DNA from: Lachnospiraceae bacterium
GTDB lineage: Bacteria; Bacillota; Clostridia; Lachnospirales; Lachnospiraceae
Assembly: GCA_017484135.1 (NCBI GenBank)
Contig: JAFUTQ010000062.1
Coordinates: 1-64,000, forward strand
Reading direction: 5' to 3'
DNA length: 64,000 nt
The position numbers were made by a program, and so were the translations under genes. The notes beneath the pieces are model-generated. The model saw only the letters and a program-made list of their open reading frames with translations, had not been told where the DNA came from and did not search any database. Positions within the stretch are counted from its first letter, which is position 1. Every line of letters starts with the position of its first letter. Shown in pieces: positions 27,801 through 37,463 of this stretch.

Positions 27801-29546
27801 ATGGGCGAATATTATGAAAATGAACAGAGAAATCAGAAAGAGAGGAGCTTTTTTGACATGGCTATCAGGGTAGGTGTAGGAAAATCAGATTTTGATGATC
27901 TGCGCTCGGCGGGGAACTATTATGTAGATAAAACGGAGTTCATCTACGAGCTGGTGGAAAAGACAGATAATAAAGTAACGTTGTTTACTAGACCTCGTCG
28001 TTTTGGTAAAACACTTATGATGAGCATGCTGGAGAATTTTTTCAGTGTAAGATTGGACAGCAAAGAGGCGTTTGAGGGATTGAACATAACAAGGCATGTG
28101 ACGTTCTGTGAGAAATGGATGAATAAGTACCCGGTACTTTTTATTTCTTTTAAGGATATTGAAGGCCTTACCTTTGAGAGTGCATACAAGATGCTGCAAA
28201 CAAGGATAGCGGATGTATGCAAGAAAATAGCGGATTTGACAGAGGAAAAGGGAATTAACCGATACGATGTTGAGCTTTTTGACAGATTACAGTCCAAGGC
28301 GGCGGATGAAGATGAAGTCAATAATTCGCTCAAAACGATCATGCGTATCATGCATGCTGTATATGGGAAAAAGGTGATTCTGCTGATCGATGAATATGAT
28401 GTGCCGTTGGCAAAGGCAAATGAGGGTGGGGGAATTAAGAACGTATATTATGAAAAGATGCTGGGGGTAATCCGCGGCATTATGGGAACAGCCTTGAAGG
28501 ACAATGAGTACCTGCAATTTGCTGTGATAACCGGTTGCTTGCGAATTGCCAAGGAGAGCATCTTTACGGGTACAAACAATTTTGCATCATACTCTGTGCT
28601 GGATAAGCGCTTTAGCGGATACTTTGGATTTACGGAAGCTGAGATGAGAGAGCTCCTGAAAGACGCAGAGCTTCAGGATAAGGCAGATCTGATCAGGGAA
28701 TGGTACGATGGCTATGTCTTTGGAAACAGCTGTGTATACTGTCCTTGGGATGTGATCAATTATATTTCCAATCTGATGAATGATGAGGAGCAGGAGCCGG
28801 ATAATTACTGGAAAAATACAAGCCATAATGGAATTTTGCTTACCTTTGTTGAAAGGACCGATTTTCATGTGGAGGGAAAATTTGAAATACTTATGAATGG
28901 AGGCACGATCACACAGAACATTGTGGATGATCTCACATATGACACGCTGCATTCTTCAGAGAATAATCTTTGGAGTGTTTTGCTCATGACGGGATATCTT
29001 ACCAAAGCAGATCCAAAAGCGGGGAAAAAGGAAGTAGAGCTTAAGATTCCAAACCGTGAGATTGCTACGATCTTTGAGGACACGGTTGCCATATATTTTA
29101 CAGATACGCTGGATAAGGGAATGCAAAAAGCTATGGTACAGGCGCTTTGGGATGGGGATGAGGAGGCGGCAGCAAGAAGTATTTCAGAGCTTCTTTGGAA
29201 AACCATCAGCTATCACGATTACCATGAAGACTATTACCATGCTTTTCTGGCAGGAGCGTTTGTGGGACTTGGATATGAGGTGGATTCGAATAAAGAGTCC
29301 GGACTGGGAAGAGCGGATCTTATATTAAAAGACCGGTCAAACCGCAGGGCAGTCATTATAGAGACTAAGAGATCTGTCAGGGAATCTGATATGGAAAAGG
29401 ACTGCATGGAGGCAAAAGATCAGATTGTGAGACAAAAATATGCACAAGGATTAAATGGCTATGAACAGATTTTACGCTATGGCGTGGCATTTTTTCAAAA
29501 GAAGGCTTTGGTCAGAAGGCTTACTGACACCGTAAATTTGAGGTAA
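27801..29546 (+). CDS. AAA-ATPase-like protein with PD-(D/E)XK nuclease-like C-terminus
   Basis: 581 residues, typical of the AAA-ATPase_like/PDDEXK_9 group common in gut anaerobes. Early on are KSDFDDLRSAGNYYVDKTEFI and a Walker-A-like RPRRFGKTLM near residue 65, then LLIDEYDVPL as Walker B. At the C-terminus LGYEVDSN, GRADLIL and AVIIETK form the D...ExK core of a PD-(D/E)XK nuclease fold. The role is not established; relatives are often found as stand-alone genes in accessory regions. AAGGAGG supports the start. Confidence 0.82.
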   Translation: MGEYYENEQRNQKERSFFDMAIRVGVGKSDFDDLRSAGNYYVDKTEFIYELVEKTDNKVTLFTRPRRFGKTLMMSMLENFFSVRLDSKEAFEGLNITRHVTFCEKWMNKYPVLFISFKDIEGLTFESAYKMLQTRIADVCKKIADLTEEKGINRYDVELFDRLQSKAADEDEVNNSLKTIMRIMHAVYGKKVILLIDEYDVPLAKANEGGGIKNVYYEKMLGVIRGIMGTALKDNEYLQFAVITGCLRIAKESIFTGTNNFASYSVLDKRFSGYFGFTEAEMRELLKDAELQDKADLIREWYDGYVFGNSCVYCPWDVINYISNLMNDEEQEPDNYWKNTSHNGILLTFVERTDFHVEGKFEILMNGGTITQNIVDDLTYDTLHSSENNLWSVLLMTGYLTKADPKAGKKEVELKIPNREIATIFEDTVAIYFTDTLDKGMQKAMVQALWDGDEEAAARSISELLWKTISYHDYHEDYYHAFLAGAFVGLGYEVDSNKESGLGRADLILKDRSNRRAVIIETKRSVRESDMEKDCMEAKDQIVRQKYAQGLNGYEQILRYGVAFFQKKALVRRLTDTVNLR

Positions 29547-29688
29547 GCGGAGTGTATACGGAGGGAAAATGAGGAAATATAGCAGACATCTCTTCTGCAG
29601 AAACTCTTGATTTTTTCTACAAAGCAGAGTATGATGCCTATTGAAAAGTATTACAATATTAGGAACAAGTTTTCAATGGAGGCTCGTT

Positions 29689-30990
29689 ATGGAGATTAAG
29701 CGTGACCGCTATTTGAATAAGCTCATTTCTTTTATGTGGGATGGACAGGTAAAAGTCATTACCGGTATCAGGCGTTGCGGGAAATCTTACTTACTGAAAA
29801 AACTGTTTCGGGATTATTTAATATCCACCGGCGTGGCATCTGACCATATTATTGAGTTGGCTCTTGATTTAACAAGCGATATTCGTTATCGAAACCCCTT
29901 AGAACTGGCAAAATTTGTGCGAGCCAATGTGGAGGGCAAAAGCGAACAGTTTTATCTTTTTGTTGATGAAATTCAAATGTCCGATGAGGTTGTCAATCCT
30001 TACAATCCCGATGGAAAGAAAATTACCTTTTATGACGCTCTGAACGATTTGACCATCTTGTCAAATCTCGATATTTATGTTACCGGCAGTAATTCGAAGA
30101 TGCTTTCTTCGGATATTCTTACAGAGTTTCGTGGTCGCAGCAATGAAATTCGTGTTCACCCCTTGAGCTTTGCAGAGTACTATTCTGCGGTGGGCGGCGA
30201 TAAGGCAGACGCCTTTGATGATTATGCCTTTTACGGAGGAATGCCGCTGATTTTATCCCGTCCTACGGAAGCGGCAAAGATGAATTATTTGCAGTCACTT
30301 GTTTCCGAGGTTTATTTAAAGGATATTGTTGAGCGAAAAAAAATCAAAAGAGAAGATGTGCTGGCGTCCATTCTTGACCTGCTTTGCTCATCTGTCGGCT
30401 CTTTTACCAACCCGACGAATATTACAAATACGATCAATTCAAAGCAAAAGAGAGCAGGCGAAAATGTTGTAGCTCACAATACGGTAAAGGTGTACATTGA
30501 TTACCTGGCGGATGCGTTTTTGTTCAGCGAATGTAAAAGGTGGGATGTGAAGGGCAAAGATTACTTTGACTATCCCAATAAATACTATTGCGAGGACATC
30601 GGTTTAAGAAATGCAAGAATCGGTTTTCGTCAGCAGGAAATGACGCATATTATGGAAAATATCCTGTATAACGAGCTGGTTATCCGGGAATGTGCGGTGG
30701 ATGTGGGCGTTGTTTATTCAAACGAAAAGGATTCAAAGGGAAAAATCAATAAGGTTGCAAGGGAAATTGATTTTATCGCAACCTCCGGAGGAAAGAGAAC
30801 TTATATTCAATCTGCTTATGCGCTTCTGACCGAAGAAAGGGCAGAAACCGAAAACAAGCCATTTTCGTTGGTTGGAGATTCATTCCCCAAAATCATTGTT
30901 CGCCACGATATTCGCAAGCGTTGGTATGATGATAACGGAATATTGAACATTGGCATTATTGACTTTTTGCTTGATGATTCTCTGCTTTGA
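29689..30990 (+). CDS. ATP-binding protein (AAA_14 / DUF4143)
   Basis: 433 residues from ATG 29689, which follows GGAGG at 29679-29683. The Walker A motif is GIRRCGKSYLL near residue 28, Walker B is FVDEIQ, and the C-terminal half has the DUF4143 pattern (LSFAEYY, YGGMP, YLKDIVERKKI, VKVYIDYLADAFL). Such proteins are widespread, usually single genes, with no agreed function. A 16-residue N-terminal extension from an upstream start has no ribosome binding site. Confidence 0.82.
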   Translation: MEIKRDRYLNKLISFMWDGQVKVITGIRRCGKSYLLKKLFRDYLISTGVASDHIIELALDLTSDIRYRNPLELAKFVRANVEGKSEQFYLFVDEIQMSDEVVNPYNPDGKKITFYDALNDLTILSNLDIYVTGSNSKMLSSDILTEFRGRSNEIRVHPLSFAEYYSAVGGDKADAFDDYAFYGGMPLILSRPTEAAKMNYLQSLVSEVYLKDIVERKKIKREDVLASILDLLCSSVGSFTNPTNITNTINSKQKRAGENVVAHNTVKVYIDYLADAFLFSECKRWDVKGKDYFDYPNKYYCEDIGLRNARIGFRQQEMTHIMENILYNELVIRECAVDVGVVYSNEKDSKGKINKVAREIDFIATSGGKRTYIQSAYALLTEERAETENKPFSLVGDSFPKIIVRHDIRKRWYDDNGILNIGIIDFLLDDSLL

Positions 30991-31273
30991 GGGTGTCTGT
31001 GCGACCACTCACGCATTGAAAAATTTTGGTCATTCGTTGTCACAAAAGGACATGTTTAATGTCGCATCCTTAAAAATAGCGCCGAATCCTTCTGAACCAT
31101 ACAACGCTATGACAGACCGGCGGAGGGTTCCTGCTCTTCTTATTTAAAGAATACGTTTTACAATGTTTGGTTGAGGTGCTAGAATATACATAACAAATGA
31201 AAGGATTCCTTTTGATGTGTCCTTAGATCTCATTTTATTCAGAAAAAATATGGAGTGTTTGAAAAGATAAAAT

Positions 31274-32692
31274 ATGGCGAATAATTGTCAAGTACCTACA
31301 CCGAGAAAATATGTAATTCAAATGCTTAATTATATAAAATATAAAAACGGAGTATTTGGAAAGCGAGTACTGGAAAATTCTTGTGGTAAGGGAAATATAT
31401 TGGTAGAGATTGTAAAGCGATATATTGATGATGCTCGTAGAAATTACATAGACGATGAACAAATTGTAAAAGGAATGGAACGTGATATCGTTGCTTTCGA
31501 AATAGACGAGGAAGAAACAAAAGAATGTATTCGCAGGTTGAACAAGCTCACAAAGAAAATGGGGCTTTCTCAAGTTCATTGGAATATTAATAACAAAGAT
31601 TTTTTAAGGCAGCCAAGGGAAAAGTACGATTACATTATTGGAAACCCACCTTACATTACATATCATGATATTCATGAAATTGACAGAAAATATTTAAAAG
31701 AAAAATTTGTGTCATGTGAAAAGGGGAGATTTGACTACTGCTATGCATTTATTGAAGCCAGTGTGAAGTCCCTAAAGGAGCAAGGAAAGCTCGTATATCT
31801 TCTTCCTTATAGTGTGGTAAAAAATAAGTTTGCAAATAAATTAAGAGAGTATCTCATGCCTTATATTACTGCAATTTACGATTATGCGGGAATTAAAATT
31901 TTCCCGGATGCAATAACATCTTCAGTTGTTCTCCTTATGGAGAATAAGGAAAATAAAAACTATGTAAAATATCATGAGATATTAAATAAGAAGAAAAGAA
32001 AAATTCTTCGACAAAACTTAAATGGGAGATGGAATTTTGCTGATGATGATGCCGCGAGTGGACAAAGACTTGGAGATTATTTTGAAGTGTGCAACAGCGT
32101 GGCGACACTCTATAATAAAGCTTATATCATCCATGAATATACACAGCAAGATAATTTTTACTATGTGGATGGCATGAAAATTGAAAAGCAGATTGTGTAT
32201 CCGGCAATCAGTTTGAAAAGCTTTAACAAGAAAAAAAGGGATGGTATACACGATACGTTAATACTGTTTCCATATAAGGTTATGGGCGGACAAGTGGAGC
32301 GATATTCCCCAAATGAGTTTGAAAAAAAATATCCAATGGCAACGGAATATCTCAAAGTATATGAGAGCAATCTCGGAGAAAGAAAGAGTGATGAAAACTC
32401 TTTATGGTTTGAATATGGGAGAAGTCAGGCAATTAATAGGGTATTTGGAGAAAAACTTGTAATACCCATGGTTGTTACAAATCATGTTTCTGTATGCCGG
32501 GCCGGGACTGATGCGATTCCATATGCCGGATATTTTATAAAACGTAAAAAAAACTCCACAATGACGCTGGATGAAGCAAAAAAGATTTTGGAAAGCAAGG
32601 AGTTTTATGAGTATGTGAAAGCATATGGAACTCCGACTACACCGACATCATATAGGATATCCGTCGATGATATTAAAGAATATAAGTTTTGA
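31274..32692 (+). CDS. N6-adenine DNA methyltransferase (Eco57I-like)
   Basis: 472 residues. The SAM-binding motif is LENSCGKGNIL near residue 38, and the catalytic motif IV is NPPY (124-127), specific to N6-adenine or N4-cytosine methyltransferases. The rest, including FDYCYAFIEASVKSL and YLLPYSVVKN, fits the Eco57I-like class, and the variable C-terminal part probably recognises DNA. It is the first gene of a four-gene operon: its stop lies 14 bp before the start of the GHKL protein. It likely marks self DNA against the HNH nuclease of the operon. Its ribosome binding site is weak. Confidence 0.85.
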   Translation: MANNCQVPTPRKYVIQMLNYIKYKNGVFGKRVLENSCGKGNILVEIVKRYIDDARRNYIDDEQIVKGMERDIVAFEIDEEETKECIRRLNKLTKKMGLSQVHWNINNKDFLRQPREKYDYIIGNPPYITYHDIHEIDRKYLKEKFVSCEKGRFDYCYAFIEASVKSLKEQGKLVYLLPYSVVKNKFANKLREYLMPYITAIYDYAGIKIFPDAITSSVVLLMENKENKNYVKYHEILNKKKRKILRQNLNGRWNFADDDAASGQRLGDYFEVCNSVATLYNKAYIIHEYTQQDNFYYVDGMKIEKQIVYPAISLKSFNKKKRDGIHDTLILFPYKVMGGQVERYSPNEFEKKYPMATEYLKVYESNLGERKSDENSLWFEYGRSQAINRVFGEKLVIPMVVTNHVSVCRAGTDAIPYAGYFIKRKKNSTMTLDEAKKILESKEFYEYVKAYGTPTTPTSYRISVDDIKEYKF

Positions 32693-32706
32693 TGGGAGGA
32701 AAAACG

Positions 32707-34974
32707 ATGGCAAAGGTATCGTTTAATGTAGATGCGTATACGGCAAGATTGATAGGAAGAGAGAATGTTTCAAAACTGGAAGGCGCCGTGATTGAATTGA
32801 TCAAAAATACGTATGATGCCGATGCGTCGATTTGTATCTTATATTACGATGACAATTCAGAGGTTTTGTACCTTGCAGATAATGGCGTTGGTATGACGCA
32901 GGATATTATTATCAAACATTGGATGACCATTGGAAGATCATCAAAAAAGCAAGCATATATAACAAATGCAGGAAGAATTCAGACAGGGGCGAAAGGGATC
33001 GGAAGATTTGCACTTGACCGAATTGCGGAGAAATGCACGATGATCACGGGAACGAAAGAAAACAATGATAAAATTATTTGGTCCGTTGATTGGTCCCAAT
33101 TTGGGGGAGATCTGAATATTACAGAAGTAACAGCGGATATAGAAAACAGCAGCGTTTCTTATGAGGAATTTGTAGGTCATTGTGATAATCAGGACATAGT
33201 AAAATTGATCAAACAAAAATGGAAAAACAGTGGAACCATATTTAAATTATCAAATTTGCATGAAAAGTGGGATCAAAATCTAATCAGAAATCTTAGAGAT
33301 AATTTGTCAAGCCTGATTCCCTATGAGTTGGGAGAAATATATAAGATATACTGTTTTGATAATGCAACAGGCATTCATGAGGCGGAAGTATTTAGTAATG
33401 TAGATGCTTTTTCATATGATTATAAAATTGAGTATGAAGTGGGGAAGAATAGCGGAGGGCAAGATGTTCATTACCGAATATGGCGAGATGAATTTGATTT
33501 TGGAAGTAAAGAGAATGATGTTTTAGCAGGCGCAGATTTAATCAACGAAAAACAATCTTTTCATGGGAAACCAATTGAAAAAGATTGTTTGTTTCGCGAG
33601 GTTGTACCGGATAAGGATAATACAATAGGTTATTTTAAAGGCATCTTATATTTTTCAAAAATTAGTACAACCAGTCAAGACAAAGAGCGTTTCTATCAGA
33701 AGGATATTTCAAGCAGGACAGATGTCAGAGATACATTTGGGGGACTAAAGATATATAGAGATAGTTTTAGAGTCAGACCGTATGGAGATCCCAAATCTTC
33801 ATCCTATGATTGGCTGCAGTTGGCTCGAAGAAAAAATATGTCACCTGCCGGTGTTGGCTCTTATAAAGGAACTTGGCACGTTAGCGCAGACCAAATGTTA
33901 GGTTCTATTTTTATATCAAGAATGAACATTTCATTGCCGGATCAATCGAACCGGGAAGGAATCGTGGAAACAAATGAATTCCGGTTGCTAAAGGAATTCA
34001 CTTTGAAAATGATTGGATTTTTGGAACAGGATAGACAATATGTTTGTCGTAAGTTAAGGGCTTTTTATGAAAGTACCCATGAGACAGAGACGATAGAAAA
34101 AGATATACGAAAAAAAGCGGAACAGAAAAAGAATGATAATACAACGAGCAATCAAACAAATCAAGATAAATCAGATATAGGTGTCGATCCGGTTGCAGCG
34201 CAAAAGGTAATAGATGCAAAAGATGAGCAAATCGAGGAATTGCAAAATGAGTTGAAAATGCTCAGAGCGTTGGCAACGACAGGAATTGTAACTAATACAT
34301 ATATACATGAGTTTAAAACTTTAACACACAAATTGAATATGAAAATTGCTATGGCAAAAGAAGCAATTGACCAGGATCATGATATTGAAGAAGCAGGAAG
34401 ATATATAAATCAGGCAGATGGTGTAAGAGAAGCTTTTACTTCCTGGTTTCAGGTTACAATAGAGTCGGTAAAGAGTGATAAGCGCAGAAGAAGAAAAATT
34501 GATGTTGCAAAGGCTATTGCCGGTTTGGCGGAGTCATGGAACCTGACACTGGCAGGCAAAGGTGTTCATATTCATTTCAAGAATATACAAAACGAAGAGA
34601 TTGTATTAAAGTGTTTTCCCTATGAAATTGAGACAATCATTAATAATTTGGTAACGAATAGTGTTGCATCATTTGAAAGAATAGGGACAGACGATAAGGA
34701 TATACTAATTAACATATCCGAAAATGAAGAATATGTATTTATTGAATATTCAGATACAGGAGCCGGGCTGATTGATCTCTATAAACATAATCCCGAAAAA
34801 ATATTGCGACCATTTGAAACCAGTAAAAGGAATGCAGCCGGTGAATTGGTTGGTACAGGTATGGGGTTGTGGATTGTAAATAATACAGTGCTTGAGTATA
34901 GAGGAAAAATAGATTTGGCAAAGAATAGAAAGACAAATTTTGGTTTTTATGCTACAATTTCGTTAATGAAATGA
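32707..34974 (+). CDS. Dual GHKL ATPase: MORC/Hsp90-like N-domain plus histidine-kinase-like C-domain
   Basis: 755 residues. The N-terminal GHKL domain has the N box with Glu30, Asn34 and Asp37, DNGVGM (58-63), and GAKGIGRF (94-101), as in MORC/MutL/Hsp90-type ATPases. After a middle region comes a coiled coil, then a kinase-like segment with His534 in YIHEFKTLTHKL, and a second GHKL domain with Asn651, DTGAGL and GTGMGLWIVNN. The C-terminal part thus resembles a cytoplasmic histidine kinase core. The following gene encodes a receiver domain, its likely phosphoryl acceptor. ATG 32707 follows GGGAGG at 32694-32699. Confidence 0.85.
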   Translation: MAKVSFNVDAYTARLIGRENVSKLEGAVIELIKNTYDADASICILYYDDNSEVLYLADNGVGMTQDIIIKHWMTIGRSSKKQAYITNAGRIQTGAKGIGRFALDRIAEKCTMITGTKENNDKIIWSVDWSQFGGDLNITEVTADIENSSVSYEEFVGHCDNQDIVKLIKQKWKNSGTIFKLSNLHEKWDQNLIRNLRDNLSSLIPYELGEIYKIYCFDNATGIHEAEVFSNVDAFSYDYKIEYEVGKNSGGQDVHYRIWRDEFDFGSKENDVLAGADLINEKQSFHGKPIEKDCLFREVVPDKDNTIGYFKGILYFSKISTTSQDKERFYQKDISSRTDVRDTFGGLKIYRDSFRVRPYGDPKSSSYDWLQLARRKNMSPAGVGSYKGTWHVSADQMLGSIFISRMNISLPDQSNREGIVETNEFRLLKEFTLKMIGFLEQDRQYVCRKLRAFYESTHETETIEKDIRKKAEQKKNDNTTSNQTNQDKSDIGVDPVAAQKVIDAKDEQIEELQNELKMLRALATTGIVTNTYIHEFKTLTHKLNMKIAMAKEAIDQDHDIEEAGRYINQADGVREAFTSWFQVTIESVKSDKRRRRKIDVAKAIAGLAESWNLTLAGKGVHIHFKNIQNEEIVLKCFPYEIETIINNLVTNSVASFERIGTDDKDILINISENEEYVFIEYSDTGAGLIDLYKHNPEKILRPFETSKRNAAGELVGTGMGLWIVNNTVLEYRGKIDLAKNRKTNFGFYATISLMK

Positions 34975-34988
34975 CAGGGAGGGCGGTC

Positions 34989-35597
34989 ATGTATATTGTT
35001 GGATATATTGATGATGAAAATGATGTGATGGCAGATTATATAAAAAGATTAGCTCGCCGTGATATTGAAATGAAAATAGCACCCAAAGGTGATATGGAGA
35101 GTATAAAAAAGTGGATTGTGAAGGAACATGTTGAGTGCATGATGATAGATTATCAACTAAGCGGAACATATGGGTTTGTGGGAACGGAATTGTTTTCGTA
35201 TCTTAATGATGAATTGCCGGGGTTACCGTGTATGATTTTAACCAGTTATACGGATTCGTCTGTACAGGAAAATAAAGTGGTTCAAAATTGTATTTTTGAT
35301 AGAAGTAAGATGGATAGAACCGGTGAAGAGTTTGAACAGTTTTGCGAGATCATAAAGCAATCCTCCGAAGTATTTAAATATAATCTTAGCAAGTACAAGC
35401 AGAAGTATGAAATGCTTTATCAAAAAAGAACGGATGGAAGTATTCGTCCGGAGGAAGAAGAAGAGTTATTATCGGTTTTTAAGATATTAAGGGCGTATGG
35501 GGAAGTGGATGATATTTCGTCGCAACTATTAACAACAAAAGTAAGCGCTACATTAGATAGTGTATTGGAAAAGCTGGATGATTTGTTGAAGAAATGA
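34989..35597 (+). CDS. Response-regulator receiver protein without DNA-binding domain
   Basis: 202 residues. The receiver domain (about 1-125) has the acidic pair Asp8-Asp9, the phosphoacceptor Asp54 (MMIDYQL), a Thr-Ser switch (ILTSYT) and a conserved Lys later (FDRSK). The remaining 75 residues are helical with no known output domain. It should be phosphorylated by the upstream kinase-like protein and might gate the HNH nuclease. ATG 34989 is placed after GGGAGG at 34978-34983; the start overlapping the previous stop lacks such a site. Confidence 0.8.
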   Translation: MYIVGYIDDENDVMADYIKRLARRDIEMKIAPKGDMESIKKWIVKEHVECMMIDYQLSGTYGFVGTELFSYLNDELPGLPCMILTSYTDSSVQENKVVQNCIFDRSKMDRTGEEFEQFCEIIKQSSEVFKYNLSKYKQKYEMLYQKRTDGSIRPEEEEELLSVFKILRAYGEVDDISSQLLTTKVSATLDSVLEKLDDLLKK

Positions 35598-36190
35598 GGA
35601 ATAAAAATTTGAGAGTTCATGGAATTACAAAAATTTCTAGAAGAATAGACGTTGAGCATATGCATCCTTATGGAAAGTATCTTGGTATTCTAAGAGAGGA
35701 TTTTGGACATATTTGCGGATATTGTGGAAAAAGCGAAGTGGTTACAAAGAATGCATTTGAGATCGACCATTTTGTGCCTACAAGATTAGCACCGGAAAAA
35801 GAGGATGACTATTCCAATCTGGTGTATGCTTGTTATGAGTGCAATCGAAAGAAGACGGGGAAATGGCCATCAGGGGATAAGAATATACAATTTGTCGATG
35901 GTAAGGGCTTTGTGGATCCGGCAACAGACGAATATGATAAAAATCTTGAGAGAGATGAAGATGGAAATATGGTTGGGAAGACATCCGCTGGAAAGTATAT
36001 GGTTGAAATAGGATTTGAATTCAATAAAAGACCTATGAAAGAGATATATAAGGCAATGTTGTTGATTGAGAAGAAACATCAACTGGAAGAAAAAATAAAA
36101 ACGTTATCCGGTGAGGAGCAGCAACAGTACATGGAATTTTCAATTGCATTAGAGCAGTTTCAACAAACCCTATTTGAAAACAAGGAATAG
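35594..36190 (+). CDS. HNH endonuclease
   Basis: 198 residues. Zinc-binding pairs CGYC (Cys41, Cys44) and CYEC (Cys80, Cys83) frame the catalytic EIDHFVP (Asp58-His59) and N84, the layout of Cys-type HNH nucleases. A helical C-terminus follows. Its ATG overlaps the stop of the receiver gene, so the two are translationally coupled. In this operon it is the probable DNA-cleaving effector, with the methyltransferase as protector; the linkage through a kinase and receiver is inferred from gene order. Confidence 0.85.
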   Translation: MRNKNLRVHGITKISRRIDVEHMHPYGKYLGILREDFGHICGYCGKSEVVTKNAFEIDHFVPTRLAPEKEDDYSNLVYACYECNRKKTGKWPSGDKNIQFVDGKGFVDPATDEYDKNLERDEDGNMVGKTSAGKYMVEIGFEFNKRPMKEIYKAMLLIEKKHQLEEKIKTLSGEEQQQYMEFSIALEQFQQTLFENKE

Positions 36191-36208
36191 TAATAGGATG
36201 GTACATAT

Positions 36209-36604
36209 ATGGAAACAGCAATCTTAATGGCTTCCGGCCTGGGGACAAGGATGCGCCCGCTGACAGAAACGGTACCGAAGCCACTGATAAAAGTAAAAGA
36301 GCAGCCAATGATAGAAACGGTGATTCAAAGTCTCAGGCATAGAGGGGTAGAGAAAATCTACGTTGTCATGGGATACCTTGGAGATCAGTTTCAATATTTG
36401 ACGGAAAAGTATTCTCAGCTTGAACTGATTGAAAATCCTGATTACAAGCGTGTGAACAATATATCTTCCATATATGCCGCCAGGAATGTGCTTGGCAGTT
36501 CGGACTGCTTTATATGCGAGGCGGATTTGTTTGTGGCAGACAGCGGTTTATTGAATGTGACGCTGGAGGAATTGGAAGCGGTAAACGGTTCTTCACGCCC
36601 GTAA
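36209..36604 (+). pseudogene. LicC/PntC-like cytidylyltransferase, internally deleted copy
   Basis: The first 120 codons match the intact gene at 52113-52802 with about a dozen mismatches in some 365 bases. The sequence then jumps from CTGGAGGAA to the terminal GGAAGCGGTA of the intact gene, losing about 300 bases between the similar sequences CTGGAGGAA and GTGGAGGAG. The reading frame survives but ends at a new stop (36602-36604). The catalytic second half is absent, so it should be inactive. Confidence 0.85.
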
Positions 36605-36612
36605 AAATTCAT
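36583..36612 (-). pseudogene. Start-codon remnant of an AAA/DUF234-like ATPase gene
   Basis: Read leftward from ATG at 36612 the sequence encodes M-N-FYGREE, matching the M-K-FYGREE start of the ATPase that converges on the intact cytidylyltransferase (52754-54199). The bases around both starts are alike, though the ribosome binding site is lost here. It suggests that the two-gene unit once existed on this side too and lost nearly all of the ATPase gene. Confidence 0.4.
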
Positions 36613-36821
36613 TCGATAAGTGTGGAGGGAAAAAGAGAACAATGGGGAATTGCATTTACGGAGAGAAAGTAGTATAGTTGAACTATCAAACTTGGCTCTG
36701 CTACTTAATCAGCAGATCCCAGGGTGTTCTCTGCCCACTTATTTCCGAGTCATCTAGTCTTTGATAGGGAGAACGGCAGATGTAAAATGATATTGAGACA
36801 TCGTAGATAGGAGTGATTCGC

Positions 36822-37463
36822 ATGATCTTAGTAGATAAAAATATAAAAGAATACGTATCAAAGAATGAGTTGATTACAGAAGGCTATGATGAGGCGAATG
36901 TGAACGGTGTGTCGTATGATTTGACGATAGGGTCAATTTTGGATGAAAAGGAAAATGAAGTTGATGAATATCAGTTAGAACCGGGAGAAATTGTTTTTAT
37001 CAAGTCGAGAGAAATGTTAAAAATACCGCTTGATATTCTGGGACGCATAGCTGAAAAAAATTCCCGCATGCGGCAAGGGTTAAAGATTGATGGACCTCAT
37101 TATCAGCCCGGACATGAGACGTATCCATATTTGAGGGTGCAGAATGTTTCCGGTACGAACACCGTCACTTTGACGAAAGGTATGAGAGTTGCGCAAATTA
37201 TTTTTGAACAGCTTCAGGAGCAGCCCGATGTGACTTACGATTTACAAAAGGGAGCCTCTTTTCAGAATGAAGAGAAATATAGGGGATTGGGAAATTATCA
37301 AAAGGAGTATAGTAGGCAAATCCGATCAAAGGAAAAACAAGCTTTAGACGAACTGGAGAATGTATCACAAAAAATCTATGCTAATGTGCTGACGATCATG
37401 GGTGTTTTGGTCGTGTTTTTTTCCTTGTTGACTATAATTATCAAGCATTTACGGAAGCTGTAA
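36822..37463 (+). CDS. dCTP deaminase/dUTPase-like protein with membrane tail (probably frameshifted)
   Basis: 213 residues from ATG 36822 (ATAGGAG just upstream). Residues 1-145 resemble the dCTP deaminase/dUTPase trimer fold: VSYDLTIGS, GRIAEKNSRMRQGLKI in place of the usual SRSSxARxGL, then a YQPGHETYPYL segment and MRVAQIIFEQL. A linker rich in charged residues leads to a hydrophobic segment (VLTIMGVLVVFFSLLTIII). dCTP deaminases are known phage-defence nucleotide depleters; here the enzyme would be membrane-bound. The active-site residues are not clearly kept. A one-base change in the T tract at 37416-37422 would extend it to 37642. Confidence 0.68.
   Translation: MILVDKNIKEYVSKNELITEGYDEANVNGVSYDLTIGSILDEKENEVDEYQLEPGEIVFIKSREMLKIPLDILGRIAEKNSRMRQGLKIDGPHYQPGHETYPYLRVQNVSGTNTVTLTKGMRVAQIIFEQLQEQPDVTYDLQKGASFQNEEKYRGLGNYQKEYSRQIRSKEKQALDELENVSQKIYANVLTIMGVLVVFFSLLTIIIKHLRKL

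Noticed and set aside
30950..31147. 65-codon ORF after the AAA_14/DUF4143 gene
   Set aside because: Most of its start lies inside the preceding gene in another frame and there is no ribosome binding site; it may be a remnant but gives no support.
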